Source: an uncultured Lachnospiraceae bacterium (lineage in GTDB: Bacteria > Bacillota > Clostridia > Lachnospirales > Lachnospiraceae). From it: a DNA stretch of 52,318 nt. Below the pieces are notes generated by a model, which made no database searches, was not told the origin of the DNA, and saw nothing but the letters and a program-made list of their open reading frames with translations. Position numbers and translations under genes: made by a program. Location of the stretch: positions 1 through 52,318 of the forward strand of contig CAJTYM010000028.1 in NCBI GenBank assembly GCA_910583835.1, in the 5' to 3' direction. This document shows, piece after piece, positions 1-8,622 of the stretch (position 1 is its first letter; every line of letters begins with the position of its first letter).

Positions 1-217
1 ACAACATATATACTGTTTTTGTTGTCTTCTTCCGTTAAACTTAATGACATTATCCACCGGATGTCCAGCACCCTCAAGATTGAGGGGTAGGGGAGCCCCT
101 GTGGGCTTGCCCACTTTGTTCTTAGTTGGAATACTTTGTAGAATTGTTTATTTCTCTAATTTATTTCAATCTCCGTTAAAATGCTCGAAATTGCGTATTT
201 TTTGCTCGGAAATAGAT

Positions 218-246
218 TTGTTTTAGGGAGTAAAAGATATTATAAT
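218..246 (+). promoter_or_regulatory. Probable sigma-A promoter of the Ig-like surface protein
   Basis: TTGTTT (218-223) and TATAAT (241-246) are separated by 17 bases. The predicted start near 253 leaves a leader of about 45 nt before the ATG at 298. The rest of 1-217 holds no convincing gene, only a small hairpin (CCCTCA/TGAGGG, 71-86). Confidence 0.6.
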
Positions 247-297
247 AAAATATATAGGCATTTGTAGCGAAAATATTTCAGAAAGGGATGAAATAGG

Positions 298-3200
298 ATG
301 AGAAAGAGGAAAGGCAATTGCATACGTTTGTACGCATGGATTCTGGCGCTGGCATTGGCAGTTACGTCATTCGGCATACCGTCAGCGACGGCGGAGGCTG
401 CGAAGACGGTCAAAGTCAGAAAGGTTCAGATTACTAGCCCGAAAAAGCGCAGCATAACCTTGAACAAAGGCAAGACTTTAAAATTGAAAGTGAAGGTTAC
501 GCCGAAGAACGCCAAGAACAAGAAAGTAACTTATAAGAGCAGCAATAAGAAAATTGTTAAGATTCTGTCAGGGGGCAGGATAAAAGGCATGAAGAACGGA
601 ACTGCCAGAGTTACTGTGACGGCTAAGGATGGGAGCAGGAAGAAAGCCACGCTTAAGGTGAAGGTTGTGACGCCTGTAAGCAGTGTGAAGCTGAACCTGT
701 CATCTGCGGTAATTAAGGTAGGGGAAAGCGCTGCCTTGCAAGCGACCATTATGCCTTCAGGAGCTTCCAATAAGAAGGTAAACTGGACTTCCTCTGACAG
801 CAAAGTCGCCGTGGTGACGAACCAGGGCGTTGTGAAAGGCATTGCAGCGGGAGAGGCAAAGATTACGGCGGCAGCAGCGGACGGAAGCAAGAAAACAGCA
901 AGCTGCAGCGTGACGGTAAAGAGCGCCTCAGATTCAGGTCAGAATCCGGGAACAGATCCGAATAAGCCGGATAATCCAGATAACCCGGATAAGCCGGACA
1001 ATCCAGATAAGCCGGACAATCCAGATAACCCAGATAAGCCGGACAATCCAGATAACCCGGATAACCCGGATAAGCCGGACAATCCAGATAACCCAGATAA
1101 GCCGGACAATCCAGACAATCCAGACAACCCGGATAACCCGGACAATCCAGATAACCCAGATAAGCCGGACAATCCAGACAACCCGGATAACCCGGATAAG
1201 CCGGACAATCCAGATAACCCGGATAACCCGGATAAGCCGGACAATCCAGATAACCCGGATAACCCGGACAATCCAGATAAGCCAACACCGGTTGTGGTTA
1301 CGTTGAAGAAGATTGAGGTTACAACACTTCCGACTAAGCTGACATATCAGGAAGGGGAGAAATTTAATCCTGCCGGGATGGCAGTGACGGCGACTTATAG
1401 CGATGGGACAACGAAGCTGGTCACAGATTATGTATGTTTTGATGGAGAATTAGGTCCAAGATATCAGAGCGTGGAGGTGTCCTATACGGAGAAGGGGGTA
1501 ACCAGAAAAACAGAAGTTGATATCACCGTGACAGCAAACGATCAGCTTGTGTCACTCAGCTATGAGCTGAAGAAGACGGCTTTGGAACGGGAGGGTTCTT
1601 GTTTTACAGATGATGATATCAAGGTAATGGCGACCTTTAAAAGCGGCAAGACAGAGACTGTTCCCATAGCAGACTGCAAGGTGAATCCACAGGTATTTAC
1701 CCTGGCAACGACAGCGGCGACAGTTTCCTATACTTATGGGAACATCCGCAAGATTGTCAAAGTAGAAGGGTTTACGGTGAAACCGTACCGTGAGAGATAC
1801 ACATTTGAAAATGCAGATACCGTGGGGACAATTGTTAAACGTGCCAATGAAAATGCAGACGGCGTGCCCACAGAAGATAATGCCGGAGGGACAGAGCTGC
1901 AGTTTGCAAAAGGGCTTGCCGGCAATGCGCTTAAGATGGACGGAACTTATGGCTTGCGGCTTGACAAGATTGCTGGTACGTCCTCTAAGAGTTACAGCAT
2001 TTCTATGTGGGTGAAGCCGGATTCCCTGAAAGACAACCAGGCGCTGCTTATTTCTACGGCGAATCAGTTTGGGCTGCAGAACGGACTGCCGCAGACCTGG
2101 TGTGCGGTAGCCGGAAGCAATGCGACAGGCGGCATTAAGCTCTGGTCCTATAATAATGGGCATTCAACAGCCGTGCAGTCACAAATTCCGCTGGGGACCG
2201 CTGCTGCGTGGAGCCATATTGTGCTGGTAGTTGATGGAAATAATATGCCGGCGGGCACAGCTCTGGGAACCTTGTATGTGAACGGACGGAAAGCCGGCTC
2301 TGGGAATGTCCGCAATGAGAAGAGTGCAGATATGAAAACATATCTTGGTGTTACCGGCTGGAGAGGTGACGGATATTATGCCGGTCTCGTGGATGAACTT
2401 ATATTTACAAATGAAGTTCTGACGCAGGAAGAAGTGGAAGGATATTATCTGGAACATTTTGCGGCAGAGGCGAATAAGATTACGGAGGTAACGGCGGATA
2501 AGACGGAAATCAGTGTAGATTACGGAACGACTACCGCAGATGTCATCAAGGCGCTGAAAGATCAGGTAACGTTTACCGGTCAGTCAGGAGAGTCGCAGGT
2601 GGCTTTGGAGAATACGGAAAATATCTGGACATTGGCGGACCATACAGAGACAACAGAGGGAACGGTTACGGCAGTGGCAAATATTCCAGTACCGGAAGGC
2701 TATGTATTTGAGACAGATGGACAAATGTCCATGTGGAAGACCATAAACGTATCTGTATCCGTGAAAGAGAAAGGTACGCTTACATCCATCAAAATTACAA
2801 CGCCGCCGGATAAGACCAAATATGTCGTTAACCACACATTTGACAAAACAGGAATGATAGTCAAGGCAGTATATTCCAATGGCGGTGAGCTTGATGTGAC
2901 AGAGCACATTGTGGCAGACGAAAATGCGAAGCTGACAACCCTCGGCGAACAGTCGGTAGAAATAAGTTATACCGATGGTGAAGGAGAGGGCGCGCGGGAG
3001 TTTCAGACCATGTGCCCGATTACTGTGGTAAATCTGGAAGAGGGCGCAGCTGCGTATTATAAATTTGACAATACCCTGGCCAATGAGTCTACAGGAAAAG
3101 ATGCGGTGAAGGCGAAGCTGAATAATGCAGCAAGCGACACAGATACGACCTCTTATATAGAAGGAGTTCAGGGAAATGCCTTAAAGCTTGGCAAGCTGAC

Positions 3201-4866
3201 AGGCGAGGGCATTCGCCTGGATGGCACAGTCAATACCGCCAACTACAGTATTTCCATGTGGGTGAAAGCGGATAACCTTGATAAGATTGCCGGCGTATTT
3301 TATGCGAAGGATGGAGCTTTGGAAGAACCTTGGTTCTCCTCTTATGGAAGCCCGGAATTGTTTAATGTCCGCATGACGACGGGCGATTGGAATACAAAAT
3401 CTGAATTTGACGATATGAAGGATGTACTGGAAATCGGCAAATGGAAGATGCTCACCCTGACGACTGAGGGCGAGACAGCCAAATTCTATGTGGATAGTGT
3501 CCTGGTGGCGCAGAAGAAAATGAAGAATCTGTTTGAAGGAAAATCACCAGCGTTATATCTGGGGATTACGCCGTTGGATATGACATTTTTAGGCGCTTAT
3601 GATGAATTGAGCATCTATGATTTTACGCTGTCGCAGGAAGAAGTAGAGGATTTGTATGACCGCGTTTCGCCGACTGTGTCAGACATATCCCTGAGCAAGA
3701 CGGAACTGACATTTTTGCAGGAGGATGCAACAGCGGAGGATATTCAGGCAGCCTTAAAGGCGTTAAAACTGAATGTCTCCATGAAGAACGGCGCAGAGCC
3801 TGATTTTGCAGAGACAATGGCTGCAGATTGGGAACTTCCGCAGACCTTGGAGGGCACGTTTACGGTGACAAAGGAATTGAAGTTCCCGCAAGGGTATGTG
3901 CTGCCTGCGGGGGTAAGTCCTACATTGTCGGTACAGATTACGGTGAAGAATGCCACCCTGGATTCGCTTGAAGTGACGACGATGCCGACAAAGACCATCT
4001 ACATGGTGGGCGAGAAATTTGATAAGTCCGGCATGGTCGTGAAAGCGAAGTACTCCGATAATTCGGAGGCAGACGTGACGGAACTTGTCGAGATTGCAGA
4101 AGCAGAGAAAGCCCTGACGAAAGAAGACACTTCTGTTACTGTAAAATATGCGGAAGGCAAGGGGCAGCAGACTGCTGCGGTCCCCATTACCGTTCAGACT
4201 GCCGGGGAAGCAATGCTTGCGGCAAGGACGGCATACTATAATTTTGACGGCAGCCTGCAGGATTCTGTCAAAGAGGATACAGTAGGAAAAACGGTGAAGC
4301 TTAAAGAGCTGACGGAGAGTACGGTCACCGATTTGTACGAGGATGATGGCATAAAAGGCCAATGCCTGAAAATCAACCAGGCCAATGCAGTGGAAATTCC
4401 AGAGAGTATCAGTGAGAGCCAAAAGAATTTCACGATTAACCTCTGGGTGAAGAAGATAGCGGGAACTACAAATTTTGGCACGATTTTCGCGGGACTTAAC
4501 AGTGAAGGCTCTCAAAAAGGGCTTATCCTGTATGCAAATCCCAACAATGCCGCTGAGAAAGTGGCGCTGCAGGCAAAGGGCGGCACGCAGAAGGATTTTG
4601 CCATGGCTGCTGATAAATGGATGATGATGACCTATGTCAACCAAGGGGAGACCATGAGTTTCTATATTGACGGCGTGGAGCAGGAACTGACCGCTGCGGA
4701 GAAGAGCAGCCTTGCCGTGGCAAAAGGGATTGACAGGATGGTTCTCGGTGCGGGTCCTTGGGTTGATTTTGAATATCTTGTCGGCAATATTGATGAGGTA
4801 AGCATTTATAATACATCTCTGAACAGTGAGCAGATAATGTTGCTGAAACAGGAAGTGCAGCCGTAA
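298..4866 (+). CDS. Large secreted Ig-like / LamG-domain surface protein
   Basis: This 1522-residue protein starts with a basic n-region and a hydrophobic signal peptide (about 1-34, ending in AEA), so it should be exported. Two BIG2-type Ig-like domains rich in Lys follow (about 40-122 and 125-207). A Pro-Asp-Asn/Lys linker (about 215-327) leads to repeated BIG3-like modules (LxxIxVTTxPxKxxYxxGExFD...GMxVxAxYSDG pattern near 330, 820 and 1210) and three concanavalin/LamG-type modules (about 500-721, 917-1121 and 1310-1522) sharing the 'SISMWVK' / 'FYVDG' type motifs. No LPxTG sorting signal or C-terminal membrane anchor is visible, so wall retention may rely on the Lys-rich domains. Adhesion or glycan binding is inferred. 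The RBS is AAAGGGAT, about 10 nt before the ATG. Confidence 0.85.
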   Translation: MRKRKGNCIRLYAWILALALAVTSFGIPSATAEAAKTVKVRKVQITSPKKRSITLNKGKTLKLKVKVTPKNAKNKKVTYKSSNKKIVKILSGGRIKGMKNGTARVTVTAKDGSRKKATLKVKVVTPVSSVKLNLSSAVIKVGESAALQATIMPSGASNKKVNWTSSDSKVAVVTNQGVVKGIAAGEAKITAAAADGSKKTASCSVTVKSASDSGQNPGTDPNKPDNPDNPDKPDNPDKPDNPDNPDKPDNPDNPDNPDKPDNPDNPDKPDNPDNPDNPDNPDNPDNPDKPDNPDNPDNPDKPDNPDNPDNPDKPDNPDNPDNPDNPDKPTPVVVTLKKIEVTTLPTKLTYQEGEKFNPAGMAVTATYSDGTTKLVTDYVCFDGELGPRYQSVEVSYTEKGVTRKTEVDITVTANDQLVSLSYELKKTALEREGSCFTDDDIKVMATFKSGKTETVPIADCKVNPQVFTLATTAATVSYTYGNIRKIVKVEGFTVKPYRERYTFENADTVGTIVKRANENADGVPTEDNAGGTELQFAKGLAGNALKMDGTYGLRLDKIAGTSSKSYSISMWVKPDSLKDNQALLISTANQFGLQNGLPQTWCAVAGSNATGGIKLWSYNNGHSTAVQSQIPLGTAAAWSHIVLVVDGNNMPAGTALGTLYVNGRKAGSGNVRNEKSADMKTYLGVTGWRGDGYYAGLVDELIFTNEVLTQEEVEGYYLEHFAAEANKITEVTADKTEISVDYGTTTADVIKALKDQVTFTGQSGESQVALENTENIWTLADHTETTEGTVTAVANIPVPEGYVFETDGQMSMWKTINVSVSVKEKGTLTSIKITTPPDKTKYVVNHTFDKTGMIVKAVYSNGGELDVTEHIVADENAKLTTLGEQSVEISYTDGEGEGAREFQTMCPITVVNLEEGAAAYYKFDNTLANESTGKDAVKAKLNNAASDTDTTSYIEGVQGNALKLGKLTGEGIRLDGTVNTANYSISMWVKADNLDKIAGVFYAKDGALEEPWFSSYGSPELFNVRMTTGDWNTKSEFDDMKDVLEIGKWKMLTLTTEGETAKFYVDSVLVAQKKMKNLFEGKSPALYLGITPLDMTFLGAYDELSIYDFTLSQEEVEDLYDRVSPTVSDISLSKTELTFLQEDATAEDIQAALKALKLNVSMKNGAEPDFAETMAADWELPQTLEGTFTVTKELKFPQGYVLPAGVSPTLSVQITVKNATLDSLEVTTMPTKTIYMVGEKFDKSGMVVKAKYSDNSEADVTELVEIAEAEKALTKEDTSVTVKYAEGKGQQTAAVPITVQTAGEAMLAARTAYYNFDGSLQDSVKEDTVGKTVKLKELTESTVTDLYEDDGIKGQCLKINQANAVEIPESISESQKNFTINLWVKKIAGTTNFGTIFAGLNSEGSQKGLILYANPNNAAEKVALQAKGGTQKDFAMAADKWMMMTYVNQGETMSFYIDGVEQELTAAEKSSLAVAKGIDRMVLGAGPWVDFEYLVGNIDEVSIYNTSLNSEQIMLLKQEVQP
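940..1280. repeat. Low-complexity Pro-Asp-Asn/Lys coding repeat
   Basis: About 340 bases of 9-base units encode PDN and PDK triplets in irregular order, with alternating synonymous codons (CCA/CCG, GAT/GAC, AAT/AAC). The tract joins the Ig-like head to the LamG part and is probably an extended, rigid wall-spanning spacer. Its long open frames on the other strand are by-products of the repeat. Repeat-number change between strains is likely. Confidence 0.9.
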
Positions 4867-4874
4867 AAAATCTC

Positions 4875-4903
4875 TTGCTATTTGGAGCAGGTTATGGTAA
4901 AAT
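4875..4903 (+). promoter_or_regulatory. Probable promoter of rplS
   Basis: TTGCTA (4875-4880), 17 bases, then an extended -10 TGG-TAAAAT (4898-4903). It leaves a leader of about 75 nt before rplS. Confidence 0.5.
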
Positions 4904-4983
4904 AATAACTCGTGAGACAAGAAAATGATGGTCCTCTGTTACCAAGCGTATTAAGAACATCTAATGAATTAGGAGGTCGCAGA

Positions 4984-5337
4984 ATGAACGCAACAGAAAT
5001 TATCAGAAACATTGAGAAAGAACAGATGAAACCCGAGGTCGACCAGTTCAGTGTAGGCGATACCGTGAAGGTATATGGTAAGATCAAAGAGGGAAACCGC
5101 GAGAGAATCCAGGTATTTGAAGGGATTGTGCTGAAGAGGCAGGGCGGCAGTAACCGAGAGACTTTCACAGTAAGAAAGTTTTCCAATGGCATCGGAGTGG
5201 AGAAGACATGGCCCTTACATTCCCCGAACGTAGAGAAGATTGAGGTGGTTCGTTACGGTAAAGTAAGACGTGCGAAACTGAATTACCTGAGAGGTCGCGT
5301 TGGTAAGAGAGCTAAGGTAAAACAGTTAGTAAAGTAA
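4984..5337 (+). CDS. rplS: 50S ribosomal protein L19
   Basis: This 117-residue protein has the L19 hallmarks: FSVGDTVKVYGKIKEGNRERIQVFEGIVL in the beta-barrel core, SxRETFTVRKxSxGxGVEKTWPLHSP, and the basic tail KLNYLRGRVGKRAKVKQ. It binds 23S rRNA at the 30S-50S interface. The ATG at 4984 is preceded by a strong AGGAGG (4972-4977). A longer in-frame opening from 4912 has no conserved residues and is rejected. In B. subtilis rplS lies just upstream of rbgA and rnhB, and the same neighbourhood continues here. Its own terminator follows, so it can be expressed separately from the lepB-rbgA run. Confidence 0.97.
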   Translation: MNATEIIRNIEKEQMKPEVDQFSVGDTVKVYGKIKEGNRERIQVFEGIVLKRQGGSNRETFTVRKFSNGIGVEKTWPLHSPNVEKIEVVRYGKVRRAKLNYLRGRVGKRAKVKQLVK

Positions 5338-5361
5338 GGTTTAGGAAGAAATGAAACATGG

Positions 5362-5397
5362 GAAGGGACAACTACGATGGTATTTGTTCCTTCTTTT
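5362..5397 (+). terminator. Intrinsic terminator after rplS
   Basis: Stem GAAGGGACAA (5362-5371) pairs with TTGTTCCTTC (5384-5393) with one G-U pair, followed by TTTT. Confidence 0.6.
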
Positions 5398-5400
5398 GTA

Positions 5401-5462
5401 TCTCTTAATTAGGAAAGACCTTGTCACGCTAAAGCGTGAAAGTGTCTTTCCTAATTAAGAGA
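5401..5462. repeat. Perfect 19-bp inverted repeat with inner hairpin
   Basis: The arms 5401-5419 and 5444-5462 are perfectly complementary over 19 bases (TCTCTTAATTAGGAAAGAC and its complement). The interior has a second perfect hairpin TCACGCT/AGCGTGA (5424-5430 with 5433-5439). Neither side has the T-run of a normal terminator, and a true terminator lies just upstream. It may be a small palindromic extragenic element or an RNA-processing site before lepB. A weaker hairpin at about 35843-35871 shares the TTAAT-AGGAAAG edge. Confidence 0.6.
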
Positions 5463-5569
5463 AAAAATAATATGCGCACTCGCACAAGAGGTATATATTG
5501 CTACGCAATTGTGCTAGAAAAAGTCACTGTTATGGATACAGGACGGTGAATAAGCAGGAGCAGCAGAAT

Positions 5570-6154
5570 ATGAGAAGAAGAACATCTGGGCTGAGTTTTT
5601 ATCATGAAAAAAAGAAAATCAATATAGGGCTGCTGAAAGAGATTGCCGTATGGACTGGGGAGATTTTGCTGACGATTGCAGCGGCAGTCATTATGGTGTC
5701 CTTTTTTGGCTTTCGAGTGTCGGTAATCGGTTCCTCCATGTCCCCGACATTGGAAAGCGGGGAGAAAGTGCTGGTGAACCGGTTTGTGTACAAGCTGTTC
5801 GACCCTAAACAGAATGATTTAATCGTGTTCCAGCCCAACGGCAATGAGAAATCCCATTACTATGTGAAACGTGTGATTGCAGTGCCGGGAGATACGGTGC
5901 AGATAAAAGATGGGGCGGTCTACGTCAATGGGGAGCTTTTTGAGGAGAAAGCCCAGGAGGAAGCGATTGAAAACGCCATGATGGCGGAGAATGAAATCCT
6001 TGTGGGCGAAGATGAATATTTTGTGCTGGGCGATAACCGCAACAACAGTGAAGACAGCCGTTATGCCAGTATTGGCAATGTCAAGAAAGAACATATCACG
6101 GGCGAAGCATGGATGGTTGTGTTCCCCTGGGACAGGATAGGGCTGCTGAAATAG
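5570..6154 (+). CDS. lepB: Type I signal peptidase (first copy)
   Basis: This membrane-anchored serine protease cleaves signal peptides from exported proteins. From the ATG at 5570 it is 194 residues. One N-terminal transmembrane segment (about 30-48) is followed by the Ser box GSSMSPTL (nucleophile Ser56), the Lys box YYVKRVIAVPGD (general base Lys100), and the C-terminal box GDNRNNSEDSR. This length and single anchor match Gram-positive Sip enzymes. The start was chosen for CAGGAG (5555-5560), nine bases upstream; earlier in-frame codons encode no conserved sequence. rbgA begins ten bases after the stop. A second paralogue lies on the other side of rbgA. Confidence 0.93.
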   Translation: MRRRTSGLSFYHEKKKINIGLLKEIAVWTGEILLTIAAAVIMVSFFGFRVSVIGSSMSPTLESGEKVLVNRFVYKLFDPKQNDLIVFQPNGNEKSHYYVKRVIAVPGDTVQIKDGAVYVNGELFEEKAQEEAIENAMMAENEILVGEDEYFVLGDNRNNSEDSRYASIGNVKKEHITGEAWMVVFPWDRIGLLK

Positions 6155-6164
6155 GAGGAAAAGT

Positions 6165-7010
6165 ATGCATTTTCAATGGTATCCGGGACATATGACGAAA
6201 GCAAAGCGTCAGATGCAGGAAGATATAAAACTGATAGATTTAGTGATTGAATTGGTGGATGCCCGTATTCCCTTAAGCAGCCGGAATCCAGATATTGATG
6301 ATTTGGGAAAGAACAAAGCAAGGCTGATACTGATGAATAAGGCGGACCTTGCCAACGAGGAACAGAATAAGGCGTGGGCGGCTTATTTCAAAGACAAAGG
6401 ATTTTTTGTTGTAAAGCTGGATGCCAGGACCAGGGCGGGAATGAAGACCATTAATGACGTGATTCTTGATGCATGTAAGGAGAAGATTGAGCGTGACAGG
6501 AGACGTGGGATTAAGAACCGTCCGGTACGCGCGATGGTAGTGGGGATTCCCAATGTCGGGAAGTCTACATTTATCAACACTTATGCGGGAAAAGCCTGTG
6601 CCAAGACCGGCAATAAACCAGGCGTCACCAAGGGAAAGCAGTGGATTCGCCTGAATAAGAATGTGGAATTATTGGATACCCCTGGCATCTTATGGCCGAA
6701 GTTTGAAGACCAGAAGGTCGGGCTTTATCTGGCGCTGGTCGGCTCCATCAAAGATGAGATTTTAAATATTGATGAGCTGTCTTTGGAATTGATTGCTATC
6801 CTGCAGGCAAAGTATCCCGGGCTGCTTGCCCAGAGATATGGGGTGACGGAGGGGCAGACGCCGGCAGAAGTTTTAATGGAAGTTGCAGTCAACCGGAAAT
6901 GTGTGAAGAAGGGCAACGAACCGGATTATGTCAAGGCTGCGTCTTTGGTAATTGACGAATTCCGCAGCGGCAGGCTGGGCAAAATAACACTTGAATTTCC
7001 CCAGGAGTAG
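6165..7010 (+). CDS. rbgA: Ribosome biogenesis GTPase RbgA (YlqF)
   Basis: This circularly permuted GTPase acts late in 50S subunit maturation. It has 281 residues, the usual length. It opens with the family signature FQWYPGHMTKAKRQM. The G motifs come in permuted order: G4 NKAD (about 57-60), then G1 GIPNVGKST (127-135), G2/switch region KPGVTKGKQW, and G3 DTPG (about 171). A helical C-terminal domain follows. The AGGAGG upstream (6152-6157) overlaps the lepB stop, implying coupling. Its place between rplS and rnhB matches B. subtilis, apart from the flanking lepB copies. Confidence 0.96.
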   Translation: MHFQWYPGHMTKAKRQMQEDIKLIDLVIELVDARIPLSSRNPDIDDLGKNKARLILMNKADLANEEQNKAWAAYFKDKGFFVVKLDARTRAGMKTINDVILDACKEKIERDRRRGIKNRPVRAMVVGIPNVGKSTFINTYAGKACAKTGNKPGVTKGKQWIRLNKNVELLDTPGILWPKFEDQKVGLYLALVGSIKDEILNIDELSLELIAILQAKYPGLLAQRYGVTEGQTPAEVLMEVAVNRKCVKKGNEPDYVKAASLVIDEFRSGRLGKITLEFPQE

Positions 7011-7068
7011 CGATAGAATAAGGATAGGGAGTAGAATATCCGAAGAAAGAAGTAAGGACGCATAAGGT

Positions 7069-7650
7069 ATGGACAATCAACAAAAAGAGCAGATGGAATC
7101 TACAGAGAAAGAGACAAATGTGTTAAAGGAGACAATCAGTTTTATCGTTTACATCGGAATCGTATTTTTGCTGACTTATCTGGTCATCCATTACATAGGT
7201 CAGCGTACGCAGGTCAGCGGCAGTTCGATGGAAGCTACGCTGAGCGATGGCGACAATCTGATTGTAGACAAGATATCTTATCGGTTCCATGACCCGGAAC
7301 GGTACGATATCATTGTTTTCCCTTATAAATACGAAAAGAACACCTACTATATCAAACGGATTATCGGTCTTCCGGGTGAAGTTGTGCAGATTGATGAAGA
7401 TGGCACGATTTATATTGATGGGGAAGTGTTGGAAGAGTCTTATGGACGAGAGGTTATCTTGGACCCTGGAGAAGCCGAAGAGCCAATTGCGCTGGGTGAG
7501 GATGAATATTTTGTGCTGGGAGACAACCGCAATGCCAGTTCCGACAGCCGCGACCCCAGTGTGGGCAATATTTTAGGTGACGACATTGTCGGCAGGGCAT
7601 GGGTCAGGATATATCCGTTTAACAAGATAGGATTTATCAAACACCAATGA
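7069..7650 (+). CDS. lepB: Type I signal peptidase (second copy)
   Basis: This 193-residue paralogue has one N-terminal transmembrane helix (about 23-42), the Ser box GSSMEATL (Ser53), the Lys box YYIKRIIGLPGE (Lys96), and the terminal GDNRNASSDSRDPSVG motif that precedes the membrane-proximal end. All catalytic residues are present, so both copies should be active. It differs clearly from the first copy in the N-terminal tail and in the loop around 105-130, so it is not a recent duplicate. It lies 58 bases after rbgA. The ATG has only a weak or distant Shine-Dalgarno (AAGGA, 11 bases away). Confidence 0.92.
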   Translation: MDNQQKEQMESTEKETNVLKETISFIVYIGIVFLLTYLVIHYIGQRTQVSGSSMEATLSDGDNLIVDKISYRFHDPERYDIIVFPYKYEKNTYYIKRIIGLPGEVVQIDEDGTIYIDGEVLEESYGREVILDPGEAEEPIALGEDEYFVLGDNRNASSDSRDPSVGNILGDDIVGRAWVRIYPFNKIGFIKHQ

Positions 7651-7654
7651 TATA

Positions 7655-7690
7655 GTAACAGTTCAGCCAGCCGAAAGAAATTGAGACAAA
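7655..7690 (+). repeat. Solo end of a GTAAC-type palindromic element
   Basis: The sequence GTAACAGTTCAGCCAGCCGA at 7655 is identical over 20 bases to the left end of the complete element at 46448. Looser similarity continues for about 15-20 bases. No matching right end is seen before rnhB. It is read as a truncated or decayed copy. Confidence 0.6.
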
Positions 7691-7732
7691 TCATGCACAT
7701 AACATATTAAGTACATTCAGAGGAGGATTTTG

Positions 7733-8494
7733 GTGAGCGGATTAAGGACAATTGCGGAAATAAAAGCGGAATTACAGGCAGCAGAGGAAGATATGCTGCC
7801 TTCTTTTATTTTAAAGTATGGGACAGATGCACGGGCAGGCGTGCGGAAGCTGGCAGAGCAGGCGAGGAAGAGGCTGAAAGCTTTGGAGGATGAACAGGCG
7901 CGCATAGAGGGACTGAAAGTTTATGAGAGACAGTATGAGGACCGGGGATATGTCTGCGGCATTGACGAAGTGGGCAGGGGTCCGCTGGCGGGTCCGGTGG
8001 TCGCCGGCGCAGTTATTTTGCCCAGGGACTGCAGGATACTGTATATCAATGATTCCAAGAAACTCAGTGAGAAGAAGCGCGAGGAATTGTACGACATCAT
8101 TATGGAACAGGCGGTTGCCACAGGCATCGGCATGGTGGGTCCGGCAAGGATTGATGAAATCAACATCCTGCAGGCGACTTATGAGGCGATGCGCGAGGCG
8201 ATTCAGAATCTGTCCGTAACGCCCGATATATTATTAAACGATGCGGTGACGATTCCGGGGGTGGAGATTCCCCAGGTGCCGATTATCAAAGGGGACGCTA
8301 AGAGCATTTCCATCGGAGCGGCGAGTATCATTGCCAAAGTCACCAGGGACCGGCTGATGAAGGAATATGACAAATCGCTGCCGGAATATGGATTTGCCAG
8401 AAATAAAGGCTATGGCTCGGCGGAGCATATTGCAGCCATCCGTGCGCATGGCGCTTCCCCGATTCACCGGCAATCGTTTATCGGTGGCCTGTAA
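7733..8494 (+). CDS. rnhB: Ribonuclease HII
   Basis: It hydrolyses RNA in RNA-DNA hybrids and removes misincorporated ribonucleotides. The catalytic core shows CGIDEVGRGPLAGPVVAGAVIL (Asp78, Glu79 from the GTG start), NDSKKLSEKKRE, and GDAKSISIGAASIIAKVTRD. An N-terminal helical extension of about 65 residues, common in Firmicute RNase HII, precedes the core. The GTG at 7733 is preferred because AGGAGG (7721-7726) lies six bases upstream; the adjacent TTG at 7730 is too close. A remnant of a palindromic element lies just upstream. Total length is 253 residues. Confidence 0.95.
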   Translation: MSGLRTIAEIKAELQAAEEDMLPSFILKYGTDARAGVRKLAEQARKRLKALEDEQARIEGLKVYERQYEDRGYVCGIDEVGRGPLAGPVVAGAVILPRDCRILYINDSKKLSEKKREELYDIIMEQAVATGIGMVGPARIDEINILQATYEAMREAIQNLSVTPDILLNDAVTIPGVEIPQVPIIKGDAKSISIGAASIIAKVTRDRLMKEYDKSLPEYGFARNKGYGSAEHIAAIRAHGASPIHRQSFIGGL

Positions 8495-8622
8495 AATTTA
8501 GCAGTAATCTGTAAGTAAGATGTAATGATGATATATGAAATTATTATAAATTGGGAGTTTGACAATTCCTATTCAGGAGTATAGAAGGGACAGGAACATA
8601 GAACGGAAAGGCAGGAAAACCA

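Noticed and set aside
863..1288. Long minus-strand open frames over the Pro-Asp-Asn repeat
   Set aside because: They are forced by the 9-base repeat on the other strand, encode only low-complexity Gly/Leu/Ser or Pro/Tyr/Cys strings, and lack ribosome sites.
3763..4920. 385-codon minus-strand open frame within the surface protein gene
   Set aside because: Its translation is Cys/His/Arg-rich without domain pattern, there is no ribosome site, and the plus frame has clear LamG and Ig-like domains.
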